From: Pantoea sp. IMH
GTDB taxonomy: Bacteria; Pseudomonadota; Gammaproteobacteria; Enterobacterales; Enterobacteriaceae
Assembly: GCF_000599885.1 (NCBI RefSeq)
Contig: NZ_JFGT01000005.1
Location: 496,001 to 560,000 of the forward strand
DNA: 64,000 bases
Direction: 5' to 3'
Position 1 is the stretch's first letter. Every line of letters begins with the position of its first letter. The notes under the pieces were generated by a model that worked only from the letters and a program-made list of their open reading frames with translations, was not told the origin of the DNA and did not search any database. This document shows, piece by piece, positions 29,981 through 39,883 of this stretch. The position numbers and the translations under genes are program-made.

Positions 29981-32821
29981 ATGTTGCTATTGCCCTCACA
30001 GAGCCTGCCGCCACTGCTGGTTGAGCAGATTAGCCAGCTTCCGCCGGCTCTGGATGACCTGACGCAAACCGAGCGGTCCGTCATGGCCTTCAGCGATTTC
30101 ATCAGTGAAAACCTGGGGCGGCATCCCGACTGGTTGCAGAGGCTGCGCGAGGAGGCACCGCACCCCGATGAATGGCAGCATTATGAGGGTAGGCTGCAGG
30201 CGCGCCTGGCGGAGGTAAGCGATGAAAATACGCTGATGCGCGAGCTGCGGCTGTTCCGTCGCGAAGCGCTGACGCGTATCGCCTGGATGCAGGCGCTGGC
30301 GACAAGCACGACCCCTGCCACGCTGAAACAGCTGAGCGTACTGGCGGAAACGATGATTGTGGCGGCCAGAGACTGGCTATGGCACGCGTGCTGCCGCGAG
30401 TTCGGCACGCCGGTTAACGCCGCAGGCGAGCCGCAGCCGCTGCTGATCCTGGGAATGGGAAAACTGGGCGGTGGCGAGCTGAATTTTTCTTCGGATATCG
30501 ACCTGATTTTCACCTGGCCGGAAAACGGCACCACACAGGGCGGCAGGCGGGAGCTGGATAATGCCCAGTTCTTTACCCGTCTGGGCCAGCGGCTGATTAA
30601 AGTGCTCGACCAGCCAACCGCAGAGGGATTTGTCTACCGCGTGGATATGCGGCTGCGTCCCTTTGGCGACAGCGGACCGCTGGTGCTCAGCTTTGCCGCG
30701 CTGGAGGATTATTACCAGGAGCAGGGGCGTGACTGGGAGCGCTATGCGATGGTCAAGGCCCGGCTGATGGGCGATCGTGACGATCGCTGGAGCCAGGAGC
30801 TGCAGCAGATGCTTCGCCCCTTTGTTTACCGCCGCTATATCGACTTCAGCGTGATCCAGTCACTGCGCAATATGAAAAGCATGATCGCGCGTGAGGTGCG
30901 GCGTCGCGGGCTAACCGACAATATCAAGCTGGGGGCGGGCGGTATCCGTGAAACGGAGTTTATCGTGCAGGTGTTCCAGTTGATCCGCGGAGGGCGTGAG
31001 CGCACGCTTCAGCAACGTTCACTGCTGCCAACGCTGGAGGCGATCGATGCGCTGAATCTTCTGCCGCAGGATCAGGTAAAGCAGCTTGGTGAGGCCTGGC
31101 TTTTTCTGCGGCGGCTGGAAAATCTGCTGCAAAGCATCAACGATGAACAGACGCAGAAGCTGCCCGCGGATGCGCTGAACCGGGCGCGTCTGGCCTGGGC
31201 GATGGGCTTTGATGCCTGGCCGCAACTCTACCAGCAGCTGGAGCGGCAGATGGCCGCCGTGCGGGCCATCTTCGACGAGCTGATCGGGGACGACACGCCG
31301 GACATTGATGAAAACAAGGAGTCGGAAGAGTATGGCGTACTCTGGCAAGACCAGCTGGAAGAGGCCGAGCTTGCCCCGCTCGTCCCTCAGCTGGAAACGC
31401 CCGCCCGTCAGCAGCTGCTCCAGGTCATCACCGAATTCCGTCATGATGTGGATAAGCGCACCATCGGCCCGCGCGGTCGTCAGGCGCTGGATCAGCTGAT
31501 GCCGCGCCTGCTGAGCGAGGTTTGTCCGAGAGAGGATGCGGCAACGACGCTGGGGCGTCTGACGCCGCTACTGCTTAGCGTGGTGACCCGAACCACCTAC
31601 CTTGAGCTGCTGACCGAGTATCATGGCGCGCTCAGGCATCTGATCAGGCTGTGTGCCGCTTCGCCGATGGTTGCCGCTCAGCTGGCACGCTATCCGCTTC
31701 TGCTGGATGAACTGCTGGATCCGGCAACGCTCTACCAGCCCACCGCCACGGACGCCTATCGCGATGAGCTGCGTCAGTATCTGTTACGCATCCCCGAAGA
31801 GGATGAGGAGCAGCAGCTGGAGGCGCTTCGCCAGTTTAAGCAGGCACAGCATCTGCGTATCGCAGCCGCTGACATCGCCGGTACGTTACCGGTGATGAAG
31901 GTCAGCGATCATCTCACCTGGCTGGCGGAGGCGATTATTGAGCAGGTTGTACAGCAGGCCTGGCAGATGATGGTTGCACGCTACGGTAAACCTTCGCATC
32001 TTGCCGGCGAACAGGATCGGGGATTTGCCGTCGTCGGTTACGGCAAGCTGGGAGGCTGGGAGCTGGGGTACAGTTCCGACCTGGATCTGGTTTTTCTGCA
32101 TGACTGTCCGGTCGAGGCGGTGACGCTGGGCGAGCGGAGTATCGACGGGCGGCAATTTTATCTCAGGCTGGCACAGCGAATCATCCACCTCTTCAGTACC
32201 CGTACCTCGTCGGGCATTCTTTATGAAGTTGATGCCCGCCTGCGGCCTTCCGGCTCTGCCGGTATGCTGGTCAGCACCTTTGAAGCCTTTGATGATTACC
32301 AGCGTAATGAAGCCTGGACATGGGAGCATCAGGCGCTGGTCCGTGCCCGTATCGTTTTTGGTGAAGCGGCGCTGCGTCAGCGTTTCGATGCGATCCGGCG
32401 CGGCATTTTATGCCTGCCAAGAGAGCCGGAGAAGCTGAAAACCGAAGTGCGTGAGATGCGTGAGAAAATGCGCGCCCATCTGGGTAAAAAACACAAAGGC
32501 CGCTGGGATATTAAAGCCGACAGCGGCGGCATCACCGACATTGAATTTATCACCCAATATCTGGTGCTGCGCTATGCGGCTCAGGAACCCGGTCTGACAC
32601 GCTGGTCTGATAATGTGCGCATCCTCGCGCTGCTGGCTGAGGATGGGCGTATCGGTGACGACGAGGCGAAGGCGCTGACCGGCGTCTACGTTACGCTGCG
32701 TGACGAACTGCATCATCTGGCGCTACAGGCGTTACCCGGACATGTGCCTGACAGCGCCTTTGCCAGCGAACAGGCCGTGGTGAATGGCAGCTGGCAGCGC
32801 TGGTTTGGCGATGCGGGGTGA
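29981..32821 (+). CDS. glnE: Glutamine synthetase adenylyltransferase/deadenylase GlnE
   Basis: Bifunctional enzyme that adds or removes AMP on glutamine synthetase in response to PII and glutamine. It has 946 residues, equal to E. coli. There are two nucleotidyltransferase domains. The N-terminal deadenylase has [20 protein letters not shown] (about residues 157-176). The C-terminal adenylylase has [20 protein letters not shown] (about 686-705). Both DxD metal sites are intact. An AGGGAG site precedes the ATG. It lies between ygiF and hldE, as in E. coli. Confidence 0.98.
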   Translation: MLLLPSQSLPPLLVEQISQLPPALDDLTQTERSVMAFSDFISENLGRHPDWLQRLREEAPHPDEWQHYEGRLQARLAEVSDENTLMRELRLFRREALTRIAWMQALATSTTPATLKQLSVLAETMIVAARDWLWHACCREFGTPVNAAGEPQPLLILGMGKLGGGELNFSSDIDLIFTWPENGTTQGGRRELDNAQFFTRLGQRLIKVLDQPTAEGFVYRVDMRLRPFGDSGPLVLSFAALEDYYQEQGRDWERYAMVKARLMGDRDDRWSQELQQMLRPFVYRRYIDFSVIQSLRNMKSMIAREVRRRGLTDNIKLGAGGIRETEFIVQVFQLIRGGRERTLQQRSLLPTLEAIDALNLLPQDQVKQLGEAWLFLRRLENLLQSINDEQTQKLPADALNRARLAWAMGFDAWPQLYQQLERQMAAVRAIFDELIGDDTPDIDENKESEEYGVLWQDQLEEAELAPLVPQLETPARQQLLQVITEFRHDVDKRTIGPRGRQALDQLMPRLLSEVCPREDAATTLGRLTPLLLSVVTRTTYLELLTEYHGALRHLIRLCAASPMVAAQLARYPLLLDELLDPATLYQPTATDAYRDELRQYLLRIPEEDEEQQLEALRQFKQAQHLRIAAADIAGTLPVMKVSDHLTWLAEAIIEQVVQQAWQMMVARYGKPSHLAGEQDRGFAVVGYGKLGGWELGYSSDLDLVFLHDCPVEAVTLGERSIDGRQFYLRLAQRIIHLFSTRTSSGILYEVDARLRPSGSAGMLVSTFEAFDDYQRNEAWTWEHQALVRARIVFGEAALRQRFDAIRRGILCLPREPEKLKTEVREMREKMRAHLGKKHKGRWDIKADSGGITDIEFITQYLVLRYAAQEPGLTRWSDNVRILALLAEDGRIGDDEAKALTGVYVTLRDELHHLALQALPGHVPDSAFASEQAVVNGSWQRWFGDAG

Positions 32822-32930
32822 TTGATTTACTGTCTGTTGCCGGGCGGAAAAATAACGGGAAATGTGCGTGGTCAGCCGCTTATGCTATTATCGCGCGCAT
32901 AAATTTTGACTTAGGCCAGGAGTGTCTGGA

Positions 32931-34358
32931 ATGAAAATTACGCTGCCCGATTTTAACCGTGCGGGTGTTCTGGTTGTTGGCGACGTGATGCTGGATCGCT
33001 ACTGGTACGGCCCGACCAGTCGCATCTCTCCTGAGGCGCCGGTGCCGGTCGTGAAGGTGGATAACGTCGAGGAGCGTCCCGGCGGAGCGGCCAACGTGGC
33101 GATGAATATCGCCTCACTGGGCTCGGCGGCTCGTCTGGTGGGCCTGACCGGAACTGATGATGCGGCGCGCGCGCTGGACGCCTCTCTGAGTAACGTGAAC
33201 GTGCAGTGTGATTTTGTCGCCGTCTCAACCCATCCTACCATCACCAAGCTGCGCATCCTTTCACGTAACCAGCAGCTGATCCGTCTTGATTTTGAAGAAG
33301 GATTTGAAGGCGTCGATCCGGAACCGCTGCACGCGCGTATCCGTCAGGCGCTGCCCGAGTGCGGTGCGCTTGTGCTCTCGGATTATGCGAAAGGTGCGCT
33401 GGCGAGCGTGCAGACGATGATCAAAATCGCCCGTGAAGCCAATGTCCCGGTGCTGGTCGATCCTAAAGGCACCGACTTTGAGCGCTACCGGGGCGCGACT
33501 ATCCTGACGCCAAATCTTTCTGAATTCGAAGCGGTAGCAGGCAAGTGCCGCGATGAAGCGGAGATCGTGGCACGCGGCATGACATTGATGCAGCAGTTCG
33601 ATCTCTCTGCGCTGCTGGTGACCCGTTCAGAAAATGGCATGACGCTGCTGCAGCCGGGTAAAGCACCTTTCCATCTCCCGACTCAGGCGCAGGAAGTCTA
33701 CGACGTGACCGGCGCTGGCGATACGGTGATCGGCGTACTGGCGGCGGCGCTGGCGGCAGGCAACACGCTGGAAGAGAGCTGTTTTCTGGCCAATGCGGCG
33801 GCGGGTGTCGTGGTCGGCAAGCTGGGCACATCGACGGTCTCCACGGTTGAACTGGAAAATGCGATTCGCGCCCGTCCGGAATCAGGTTTTGGCGTTATGA
33901 GTGAAGCACAGCTTATTGCCGCCGTGGAGCTGGCGAGACAGCGTGGTGAAAAAGTGGTGATGACCAATGGCTGCTTCGACATTCTGCATGCCGGCCACGT
34001 CTCCTATCTGGCGAACGCCCGTAAGTTAGGCGACCGCCTGATTGTGGCCGTTAACAGCGATGCTTCCACCAAACGCCTTAAAGGCGAAAGCCGACCCGTT
34101 AATCCGTTGGTTAACCGGATGATTGTGCTGGGTGCGCTGGAAGCGGTGGACTGGGTGGTGCCTTTTGAAGAAGATACGCCGCAGCGTTTGATTGCCAGCG
34201 TGCTGCCGGATCTGCTGGTGAAAGGCGGCGACTATAAACCGGAAGAGATTGCGGGCAGTAAAGAGGTATGGGCAAACGGCGGCGAGGTTCGCGTTCTTAA
34301 CTTCGAAGATGGCATCTCAACCAGCAACATCATCAAAGCCATTCAGTCGAAAGCCTGA
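32931..34358 (+). CDS. hldE: Bifunctional heptose kinase/adenylyltransferase HldE
   Basis: Makes ADP-D-glycero-beta-D-manno-heptose for the LPS inner core. It has 475 residues (E. coli 477). The N-terminal ribokinase-type domain (about 1-318) has [28 protein letters not shown] and the catalytic [11 protein letters not shown]. The C-terminal cytidylyltransferase-like domain has [24 protein letters not shown] and [11 protein letters not shown]. The ATG at 32931 was chosen over the GTG three codons upstream because that GTG overlaps the AGGAG ribosome-binding site. It is downstream of glnE, and convergent with ubiK. Confidence 0.97.
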   Translation: MKITLPDFNRAGVLVVGDVMLDRYWYGPTSRISPEAPVPVVKVDNVEERPGGAANVAMNIASLGSAARLVGLTGTDDAARALDASLSNVNVQCDFVAVSTHPTITKLRILSRNQQLIRLDFEEGFEGVDPEPLHARIRQALPECGALVLSDYAKGALASVQTMIKIAREANVPVLVDPKGTDFERYRGATILTPNLSEFEAVAGKCRDEAEIVARGMTLMQQFDLSALLVTRSENGMTLLQPGKAPFHLPTQAQEVYDVTGAGDTVIGVLAAALAAGNTLEESCFLANAAAGVVVGKLGTSTVSTVELENAIRARPESGFGVMSEAQLIAAVELARQRGEKVVMTNGCFDILHAGHVSYLANARKLGDRLIVAVNSDASTKRLKGESRPVNPLVNRMIVLGALEAVDWVVPFEEDTPQRLIASVLPDLLVKGGDYKPEEIAGSKEVWANGGEVRVLNFEDGISTSNIIKAIQSKA

Positions 34359-34359
34359 T

Positions 34360-34413
34360 GCACAACTGCACCCGAACAACCCTTTCGGGCCGCTATTCTG
34401 GGTGCAGTTATGC
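34360..34413. terminator. Long inverted repeat between hldE and ubiK
   Basis: GCACAACTGCACCC pairs with GGGTGCAGTTATGC at 13 of 14 positions around a 26-nt loop that itself contains CCCTTTCGGG. It sits between convergent genes and probably ends both transcripts. No long T-run is present. Confidence 0.6.
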
Positions 34414-34427
34414 GTAAAGAGAAAGGC

Positions 34428-34829
34428 TTACGCTTTTTCGTCCGGGGTCGTTGCTGCGGTTGGAGCCGCTGCCGGCGCAGATGCCGATGTGGCTGTGGGT
34501 GAAGTCGTAGCAGGTGTCGGCGCTGAGGGCGTTGCCGTCGTCGCTACCGGAGACGCGGTGTTAGCCGCTGTCGGCGTGGTTGCCACCGGGCTACGGCTCT
34601 CCAGTTCGGCAATACGCTGCTCCAGCGTCGCCAGCTTTTCGCGGGTGCGCAGCAGCACCTGGGTCTGTACATCAAACTCTTCCCGGTTCACCAGATCCAG
34701 GCGCGTCAGCTGTGACTGCAACGTCTGACGGATCTTTTTCTCGACGTCATCACCAAAATCGCGGATGCCTTTTGGCATGGATTCATGAACCTGACGGGCG
34801 AGCTGTTCTATTTTTTTGGGATCGATCAT
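34428..34829 (-). CDS. ubiK: Ubiquinone biosynthesis accessory factor UbiK with extended tail
   Basis: Small coiled-coil protein (formerly YqiC/BMFP) that works with the UbiJ-containing complex in ubiquinone synthesis. Residues 1-78 are nearly identical to E. coli UbiK ([20 protein letters not shown] to [13 protein letters not shown]). From about residue 80 to 133 the protein is a low-complexity Ala/Thr/Pro/Ser tail absent from the 96-residue E. coli protein. The tail ends TTPDEKA. No frameshift is needed to explain it. It is convergent with hldE and divergent from the ribB leader. Confidence 0.93.
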   Translation of the reverse strand: MIDPKKIEQLARQVHESMPKGIRDFGDDVEKKIRQTLQSQLTRLDLVNREEFDVQTQVLLRTREKLATLEQRIAELESRSPVATTPTAANTASPVATTATPSAPTPATTSPTATSASAPAAAPTAATTPDEKA

Positions 34830-35037
34830 GGCGGCTTCCTGATAGCGTCAAAGATTCTGTAAGTGTAATGCCATAACCTGAAAGGATAAACCCGAAAACG
34901 CCAAAGCGGCAAAATGGGGCGGCTATCGCGCTTTTTGTCCGTTGCCCTGGCCTTTTTTCGGCGTTATATTAGTCGGCGAGTCGCCAGCTTGTGTACCCCG
35001 GTACCGTGCCAGAGGCGATTCACAAACTCTATGTTTA
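34830..35037. other. ubiK-ribB divergent region upstream of the riboswitch
   Basis: This stretch must hold the ubiK promoter (minus strand) and the ribB promoter (plus strand). A candidate -10 TTATAT at 34963-34968 lies about 70 bp upstream of the riboswitch. Nothing else was recognised. Confidence 0.35.
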
Positions 35038-35186
35038 TTCTCAGGGCGGGGCGAAATTCCCCACCGGCGGTAAACCGGCACAGCGCCGGAAGCCCGCGAG
35101 CGCTTCAGACCTTCTGGTTTGAAGGTCAGCAGATCCGGTGTAACTCCGGAGCCGACGGTTAAAGTCCGGATGGGAGAGAGTGACGT
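35038..35186 (+). ncRNA. FMN riboswitch (RFN element) upstream of ribB
   Basis: The conserved RFN sequence blocks appear in order: TCAGGGCGGGGCGAAATTCC, CCACCGGCGGTAA, AGCCCGCGAGCG, a variable stem, GATCCGGTG, ACTCCGGAGCCGACGGT and AAAGTCCGGATGGGAGAGAG. This is the six-stem FMN aptamer that controls ribB in enterobacteria (also seen as the small RNA SroG in E. coli). FMN binding is expected to reduce ribB expression. The expression platform lies in 35187-35293, where a T-rich stretch (35217-35225) may contribute. Confidence 0.95.
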
Positions 35187-35293
35187 ATCCTGCCGGGTCA
35201 TTGTGCCCGCTTGCCGTTATTTTTTGTCGTTGAATGACACTCCTAAGCATGCCCTGATTCTGGTAACCCATACATTATTAAGGACTATTTACC

Positions 35294-35950
35294 ATGAATC
35301 AGACGCTACTTTCTGAATTTGGCACGCCGGAGCAGCGCGTGGAACAGGCGATTGCTGCGCTGCGGGATGGACGCGGCGTAATGGTGCTGGATGACGAGGA
35401 TCGTGAAAACGAAGGCGATATGATTTTCGCTGCCGAAACCATGACCGTTGAGCAGATGGCGCTGACTATTCGCCACGGCAGCGGCATCGTTTGCCTCTGC
35501 CTGACTGACGAACGCCGCCTCCAGTTGGATCTGCCGATGATGGTGGAGAACAACTCCAGCGCTTACGGTACCGGCTTCACCGTGACTATCGAAGCTGCCG
35601 AAGGCGTGACGACCGGCGTGTCGGCTAAAGACCGGCTTACCACCATCCGTACCGCCATCGCGGATGACGCTAAGCCTTCCGATCTCAATCGCCCTGGTCA
35701 TGTATTTCCGCTGCGCGCGCGTGACGGAGGCGTCCTGAGCCGTGGTGGTCACACCGAGGCCACTATTGATCTGGTGACGCTTGCCGGATTTAAACCGGCT
35801 GGCGTACTTTGTGAGCTGACCAATGACGATGGTTCAATGGCGCATGCGCCAGAAGCTATCGCTTTTGCTAAGCAGCACAATATGCCGGTCGTGACGATTG
35901 AAGATCTGGTTGCGTATCGCCGCAACCATGAAGCCCTTCAGGCAAGCTGA
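35294..35950 (+). CDS. ribB: 3,4-dihydroxy-2-butanone-4-phosphate synthase RibB
   Basis: Converts ribulose-5-phosphate to 3,4-dihydroxy-2-butanone-4-phosphate and formate in riboflavin synthesis. It has 218 residues (E. coli 217). Signature residues are the acidic loop [10 protein letters not shown] (33-42), RHGSGIVC, and RxGHT in [18 protein letters not shown] lies upstream of the ATG. It is monocistronic, controlled by the upstream FMN riboswitch and ended by a strong terminator. Confidence 0.98.
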   Translation: MNQTLLSEFGTPEQRVEQAIAALRDGRGVMVLDDEDRENEGDMIFAAETMTVEQMALTIRHGSGIVCLCLTDERRLQLDLPMMVENNSSAYGTGFTVTIEAAEGVTTGVSAKDRLTTIRTAIADDAKPSDLNRPGHVFPLRARDGGVLSRGGHTEATIDLVTLAGFKPAGVLCELTNDDGSMAHAPEAIAFAKQHNMPVVTIEDLVAYRRNHEALQAS

Positions 35951-35968
35951 GTCCGGCCTTAACGGCAT

Positions 35969-35999
35969 AAAAAAACCGGGTATTCTCACCCGGTTTTTT
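35969..35999. terminator. Intrinsic terminator of ribB
   Basis: An A-run then ACCGGG, an 8-nt loop, CCCGGT and a T-run form a hairpin with a symmetrical A/T flank 18 bp after the ribB stop. It can also serve the convergent zupT transcript. Confidence 0.9.
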
Positions 36000-36002
36000 A
36001 TT

Positions 36003-36061
36003 CGGCATCCTGCCAGAGCCGTTCGCCCGGCATCCTGCCAGAGCCGTTCGCCCGGCATCCT
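36003..36061. repeat. 25-bp tandem repeat, about 2.4 copies
   Basis: A 25-bp unit beginning CGGCATCCTGCCAGAGCC occurs at 36003-36027 and 36028-36052 with no mismatch, then a partial third copy to 36061. It fills the space between the ribB terminator and the zupT stop. It looks like a recent slippage duplication. Confidence 0.9.
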
Positions 36062-36071
36062 CACTAGTGCT

Positions 36072-36839
36072 TCAGCCGACGCCGCTACTCTGTAACAACG
36101 TCAGGCTCAGCCCCATTACCGCCATGCCACACAGCACGCCGTAGCTTGGATTGTTATGCGGATCGACTTCGCGCGCCAGCGGCATCAGCTCATCGACGGA
36201 AAGGGCGACCATAATCCCCGCCACGGCAGCCATGGTTGCGCCCATCACCACCGGTGACACCAGCGGCCCGAGGACCAGAAATGCCATTACCCCGCCCAGA
36301 ATCTCTGCCATCCCTGAGATGCCTGCCCAGAAAAGCGCTTTGCTCTTTGAACCCGTTGCGGCATACATCGGACCGGCCACGGCCAGCCCTTCCGGAATAT
36401 TATGGATAGCGACCGCCAGCGCGATGCCGAGACCCAGCTCCAGATCGCTGCTTGCGGTCACAAAGGTCGCCACACCTTCCGGGAAGTTATGCAGGCTGAT
36501 ACCGAGCGTCAGCAGGATCGCCGTACGGCGAAGATTGCGTGGCGACGTGCCGGGAGACATAAGATCCTGCGGATGCTGATGCGGCAGCAGCCGGTCAAGG
36601 GCGAAATAGCCCAGCAGACCCGCGACAAACATGCCGTAGCCCAGCATGGGAGACATCCCCTCCGCATGCAGCGCGGCGGGCAGCATTTCCATCAGCGAGA
36701 TAAGCAGCATAATTCCCGCCGCAAAGCCGAGCGCAAAAGCCAGCAGGCGGTTCGAGGGCTTCTGCCCGATAATGCCTAGAAATGCGCCGATAAAGGTCGC
36801 GCCACCTGCAAGCAGGGTCAGTAGCAACGGCACGGACAT
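36072..36839 (-). CDS. zupT: Zinc/divalent metal importer ZupT
   Basis: ZIP-family inner-membrane importer for Zn2+ and other divalent metals. It has 255 residues (E. coli 257) with eight predicted helices. The two metal-binding helix motifs are H117-N-F-P-E-G122 and H146-N-I-P-E-G151. A cytoplasmic His loop ([10 protein letters not shown]) lies between helices 3 and 4. It is convergent with ribB and divergent from ygiD, as in E. coli. Confidence 0.96.
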   Translation of the reverse strand: MSVPLLLTLLAGGATFIGAFLGIIGQKPSNRLLAFALGFAAGIMLLISLMEMLPAALHAEGMSPMLGYGMFVAGLLGYFALDRLLPHQHPQDLMSPGTSPRNLRRTAILLTLGISLHNFPEGVATFVTASSDLELGLGIALAVAIHNIPEGLAVAGPMYAATGSKSKALFWAGISGMAEILGGVMAFLVLGPLVSPVVMGATMAAVAGIMVALSVDELMPLAREVDPHNNPSYGVLCGMAVMGLSLTLLQSSGVG

Positions 36840-37029
36840 GACACTCTCCTGAAATAAGAAAAAGTATAGCCTTTGCTATAATCTAGCAGAAATATTGTGC
36901 GCGTCACGTAAAGAAGTGTCGGGAAAATCATCAAATTTCCTGACTATCTCCATCATGTTTATCCGGGTTCTTCATTCACTAAAAGCGCGTACTCTTCCGG
37001 CTATTGATGCTGATTACTGGAAGTACGCT

Positions 37030-37815
37030 ATGACTTACCCGCTAATGCCAGCGCTTTTTCTGGGCCACGGTAGTCCGATGAATGTGCTGGAAGAGAATGC
37101 TTTTACCGACGTCTGGCGAAAATTAGGCGAAACCTTGCCACGACCAAAAGCGATTGTGGCGGTGTCCGCGCACTGGTATGGCCCGGAAACGGCGGTAACG
37201 GCGATGGCGCAGCCACGAACTATTCATGATTTTGGCGCATTTCCGCAGGCGTTGTTTGATACGCGCTACCCAGCCCCAGGCGCGCCGGAACTTGCCGGAC
37301 AGATAGCGGCAGCGCTTTCGCCAGTTGACGTCCGGCTCGATCAGCACTGGGGTTTCGATCATGGCTCATGGGGTGTGCTGATTAAGATGTATCCCGAAGC
37401 GGATATTCCGGTCGTTCAGCTGAGCGTGGATAGCCGTAAACCGCCCGCTTACCACTTTGCACTGGGGCGTAAACTTACGGCGCTTCGTGAACAGGGGATT
37501 ATGATTGTCGCCAGCGGTAACGTGGTGCATAACCTGCGTAAAATAAGCTGGCAGGGCAACACGGAACCTTACACATGGGCCCGTTCTTTTAACCAGTATG
37601 TGCGTGACAATCTGGCATGGCAGGGGCGCGCTGAAGCACATCCGCTGGTCAATTTTATGCAGCATGAGGGCGCAGCGCTGTCGAATCCGACGCCAGAGCA
37701 TTACCTGCCTTTACTTTATGTGCTGGGCGCGCGCCGGAAAGATGAAGCGGTATCGGTGCCGGTCGATGGTCTGGTAATGGGTTCCATCAGTATGCTGTCG
37801 GTGCAGGTTGGCTGA
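37030..37815 (+). CDS. ygiD: 4,5-DOPA-extradiol-dioxygenase-like protein YgiD
   Basis: Cytoplasmic LigB/DodA-family ring-cleaving dioxygenase; the E. coli protein cleaves DOPA at positions 4,5, and the natural substrate is unsettled. It has 261 residues from the chosen ATG. Metal-binding His residues are seen in FLGHGSPMN (H13), VSAHWY (H48) and GNVVHNL, with the PEHYLPLLYVLGA segment near the end. The frame extends 45 codons upstream, but GGAAG sits just before the ATG at 37030 and homology begins at MPALFLGHG. It is divergent from zupT. Confidence 0.93.
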   Translation: MTYPLMPALFLGHGSPMNVLEENAFTDVWRKLGETLPRPKAIVAVSAHWYGPETAVTAMAQPRTIHDFGAFPQALFDTRYPAPGAPELAGQIAAALSPVDVRLDQHWGFDHGSWGVLIKMYPEADIPVVQLSVDSRKPPAYHFALGRKLTALREQGIMIVASGNVVHNLRKISWQGNTEPYTWARSFNQYVRDNLAWQGRAEAHPLVNFMQHEGAALSNPTPEHYLPLLYVLGARRKDEAVSVPVDGLVMGSISMLSVQVG

Positions 37816-37890
37816 ATGAGGTGCGAAACGCGTGACGCATGCAGAAAAGCTACAGGGAGACTGCTGGCGGCAGTAAGCGCCGCCAGCCGG

Positions 37891-39051
37891 TTAGTCAATA
37901 AAGGCGTGGGGATAGAAGCGTGAAAGATCCTGCGTGATCAGCGCACGATCTTCCCGCAGGCCAATACCGGCAGGCTGATCGTCGATCAGCCAGCTACCGA
38001 TCACCGTGTAGCTGTCGCCAAATTTGGGCAGCGGATGAAACTGCTGCACGATCGTGCCTTCTTCACCATAAGGGCCATCAACACGGGCAATTTCCTGACC
38101 ATTTTCAAGGATGCGGATATTCGCCCCTTCCCGTGAAAACAGCGGCTTAACCACATATTTATCCATCGGTGGCACATCATCTTCTGCAAACCAGGCGGGC
38201 AGCAGATTAGGATGATTAGGGAACATCTCCCACAGCATCGGCAGCACGGCTTTATTAGAGATGATGCTTTTCCAGGCCGGCTCCAGCCAGCGTACGCCAG
38301 CATCTTCCAGCTTGGTGGAGAAGATTTCCCGCAGCATAAACTCCCAGGGATAGAGCTTAAACAGGTTGCTAATCACCTGGTCGTGGACGTCCGTGAACTG
38401 GCCGCGTTCACCCAGCCCAATCTCGTCTATAAACAGGAATTCGCTGGGAAGGCCCGCTTCGGTCGCGCAATCCTGCAGATACTGCACCGTACCGCGATCC
38501 TCATCGGTATCACGGCAGCAGGCGAAATGTATCCAGCTGAAGCCGTGCTGCTGATGCAGCGTGGCAAAACGCTCAATCAGCTTTTCCTGAAGGCTGTTGA
38601 ACTGATCGCTGTTGGTGGGCAGGTGACCAGCCTTCAGCTGATCCTCCAGCCAGATCCACTGAAAAAAGGCGGCTTCGTACAGGGAAGTTGGTGTATCCGC
38701 ATTATTTTCCAGCAGCTTGGCATCGCCATAACCATCCCAGGCCAGATCCAGACGTGAATAGAGCGACGGCTGGCTGGTTTTCCAGGAGTTGCGCACGAAG
38801 TCCCAGGTATGTTTGGGAATACGGAATTTAGTCAGCAGCGCTTCACTGTTGACCACTTTTTCCACTACCTGTAAGCACATCTGGTGCAGTTCACTGGTGA
38901 CGTCTTCCAGGGTTTCGACCTGCTGGAGCGTAAACTGGTAATAGGCGTCTTCGCACCAGTAAGGCTCGCCGTGCATGGTATGAAAGCGGAAACCGTACTC
39001 GGTTGCCTTAGCCTGCCAGTCCGGGCGTTCAGCTATTGGGAGTCGCTTCAT
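37891..39051 (-). CDS. ygiC: Glutathionylspermidine synthase-like ligase YgiC
   Basis: ATP-grasp-fold protein related to the synthetase domain of glutathionylspermidine synthase. It has 386 residues, the same as E. coli YgiC. Recognisable blocks are [36 protein letters not shown] (ATP-grasp lysine and loop) and [19 protein letters not shown]. coli YgiC does not make glutathionylspermidine and its peptide substrate is unknown, so only the ligase class is claimed. The start is 6 bp after the ygiB stop, so the two are translated together. Confidence 0.93.
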   Translation of the reverse strand: MKRLPIAERPDWQAKATEYGFRFHTMHGEPYWCEDAYYQFTLQQVETLEDVTSELHQMCLQVVEKVVNSEALLTKFRIPKHTWDFVRNSWKTSQPSLYSRLDLAWDGYGDAKLLENNADTPTSLYEAAFFQWIWLEDQLKAGHLPTNSDQFNSLQEKLIERFATLHQQHGFSWIHFACCRDTDEDRGTVQYLQDCATEAGLPSEFLFIDEIGLGERGQFTDVHDQVISNLFKLYPWEFMLREIFSTKLEDAGVRWLEPAWKSIISNKAVLPMLWEMFPNHPNLLPAWFAEDDVPPMDKYVVKPLFSREGANIRILENGQEIARVDGPYGEEGTIVQQFHPLPKFGDSYTVIGSWLIDDQPAGIGLREDRALITQDLSRFYPHAFID

Positions 39052-39057
39052 TACCCG

Positions 39058-39732
39058 TCAGCCCCCGTAGGAGCGGCTGGAACCGGATGCCGCGCTGCTG
39101 CGCTGCATGCTGGTCTGTTTGGCCACGCTTTCACCAAAGCCGCCGCGGGTTACCGTGCTGGTGGTCGCCGGTTTTGGCGCCAGCGCCGTTTTCGGCACGG
39201 TCATGGTGCGGCCAGGTGTGGCGTTGCCGAAGCTTTTGCCACTCGCATCGACGAATTTTCCGTTAGCCGGGCTGCCTGGCGCGCGCGAGGTGAAGAGGGG
39301 CTGCTGAGCAAAGCCCGCGCCGCCACCCATCATACGGCCCATCATATAGCCCGCCATTAGCGGCATCCAGAAGCTGCCGCTCTGCTGAGCTTCAGCATTA
39401 TTATTAGTAGCACCAACGCCAGCCTGAGCAGGCGCCTGCTGGCACTGACCTTCACCAAACTCTGCCACGCAGTCTTCGCGGGTGGCGTATTTAGGCGCCG
39501 TTTTAACCGCTTCTTTCTGCGCATTGTTATAGGCGGTGGTGCACTGCTCGCTCTTGCCTGGGTTGGCACTGCTGCAGTCATCCGCATTCTGATAAAGCGA
39601 AATGGTCTCGTCGGTTTTCTCGCATCCGGCAAGCATAAATACCGCCGTGACCGCGAGGGCTACCGGAGTGAGATGGCGTGCGCTCCAGTTCTTACGAAAA
39701 GAGGCATGATTAATCTGTCTGGTCCGTTTCAT
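39058..39732 (-). CDS. ygiB: DUF1190 lipoprotein YgiB
   Basis: Predicted lipoprotein of unknown function, paired with ygiC. It has 224 residues, with an N-terminal basic region, a hydrophobic stretch and a lipobox L34-A-G-C37. Mature-part features are a Cys-containing region ([27 protein letters not shown]), the motif [18 protein letters not shown], and a Ser/Gly-rich C-terminus ending RSYGG. AGGAC precedes the ATG. E. coli has the same ygiB-ygiC order next to tolC. Confidence 0.92.
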   Translation of the reverse strand: MKRTRQINHASFRKNWSARHLTPVALAVTAVFMLAGCEKTDETISLYQNADDCSSANPGKSEQCTTAYNNAQKEAVKTAPKYATREDCVAEFGEGQCQQAPAQAGVGATNNNAEAQQSGSFWMPLMAGYMMGRMMGGGAGFAQQPLFTSRAPGSPANGKFVDASGKSFGNATPGRTMTVPKTALAPKPATTSTVTRGGFGESVAKQTSMQRSSAASGSSRSYGG

Positions 39733-39857
39733 CGCGTTCGGTCCTGGGCTCTGAGTTATGACGAATTATGACATAGCATAGGGGAATGCCGATGAAAAAT
39801 GAAGCGATGCGGGGGCTGGCGAGGGGATCTTTACCTGAATATACCCAGGTTTGTGAA

Positions 39858-39877
39858 GGGGCAGCCTGCGCTGCCCC
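39858..39877 (-). terminator. Hairpin downstream of tolC
   Basis: A perfect 8-bp stem GGGGCAGC/GCTGCCCC with a CTGC loop begins 7 bp past the tolC stop. There is little T-tract on the minus strand. Confidence 0.6.
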
Positions 39878-39883
39878 CGGCCC

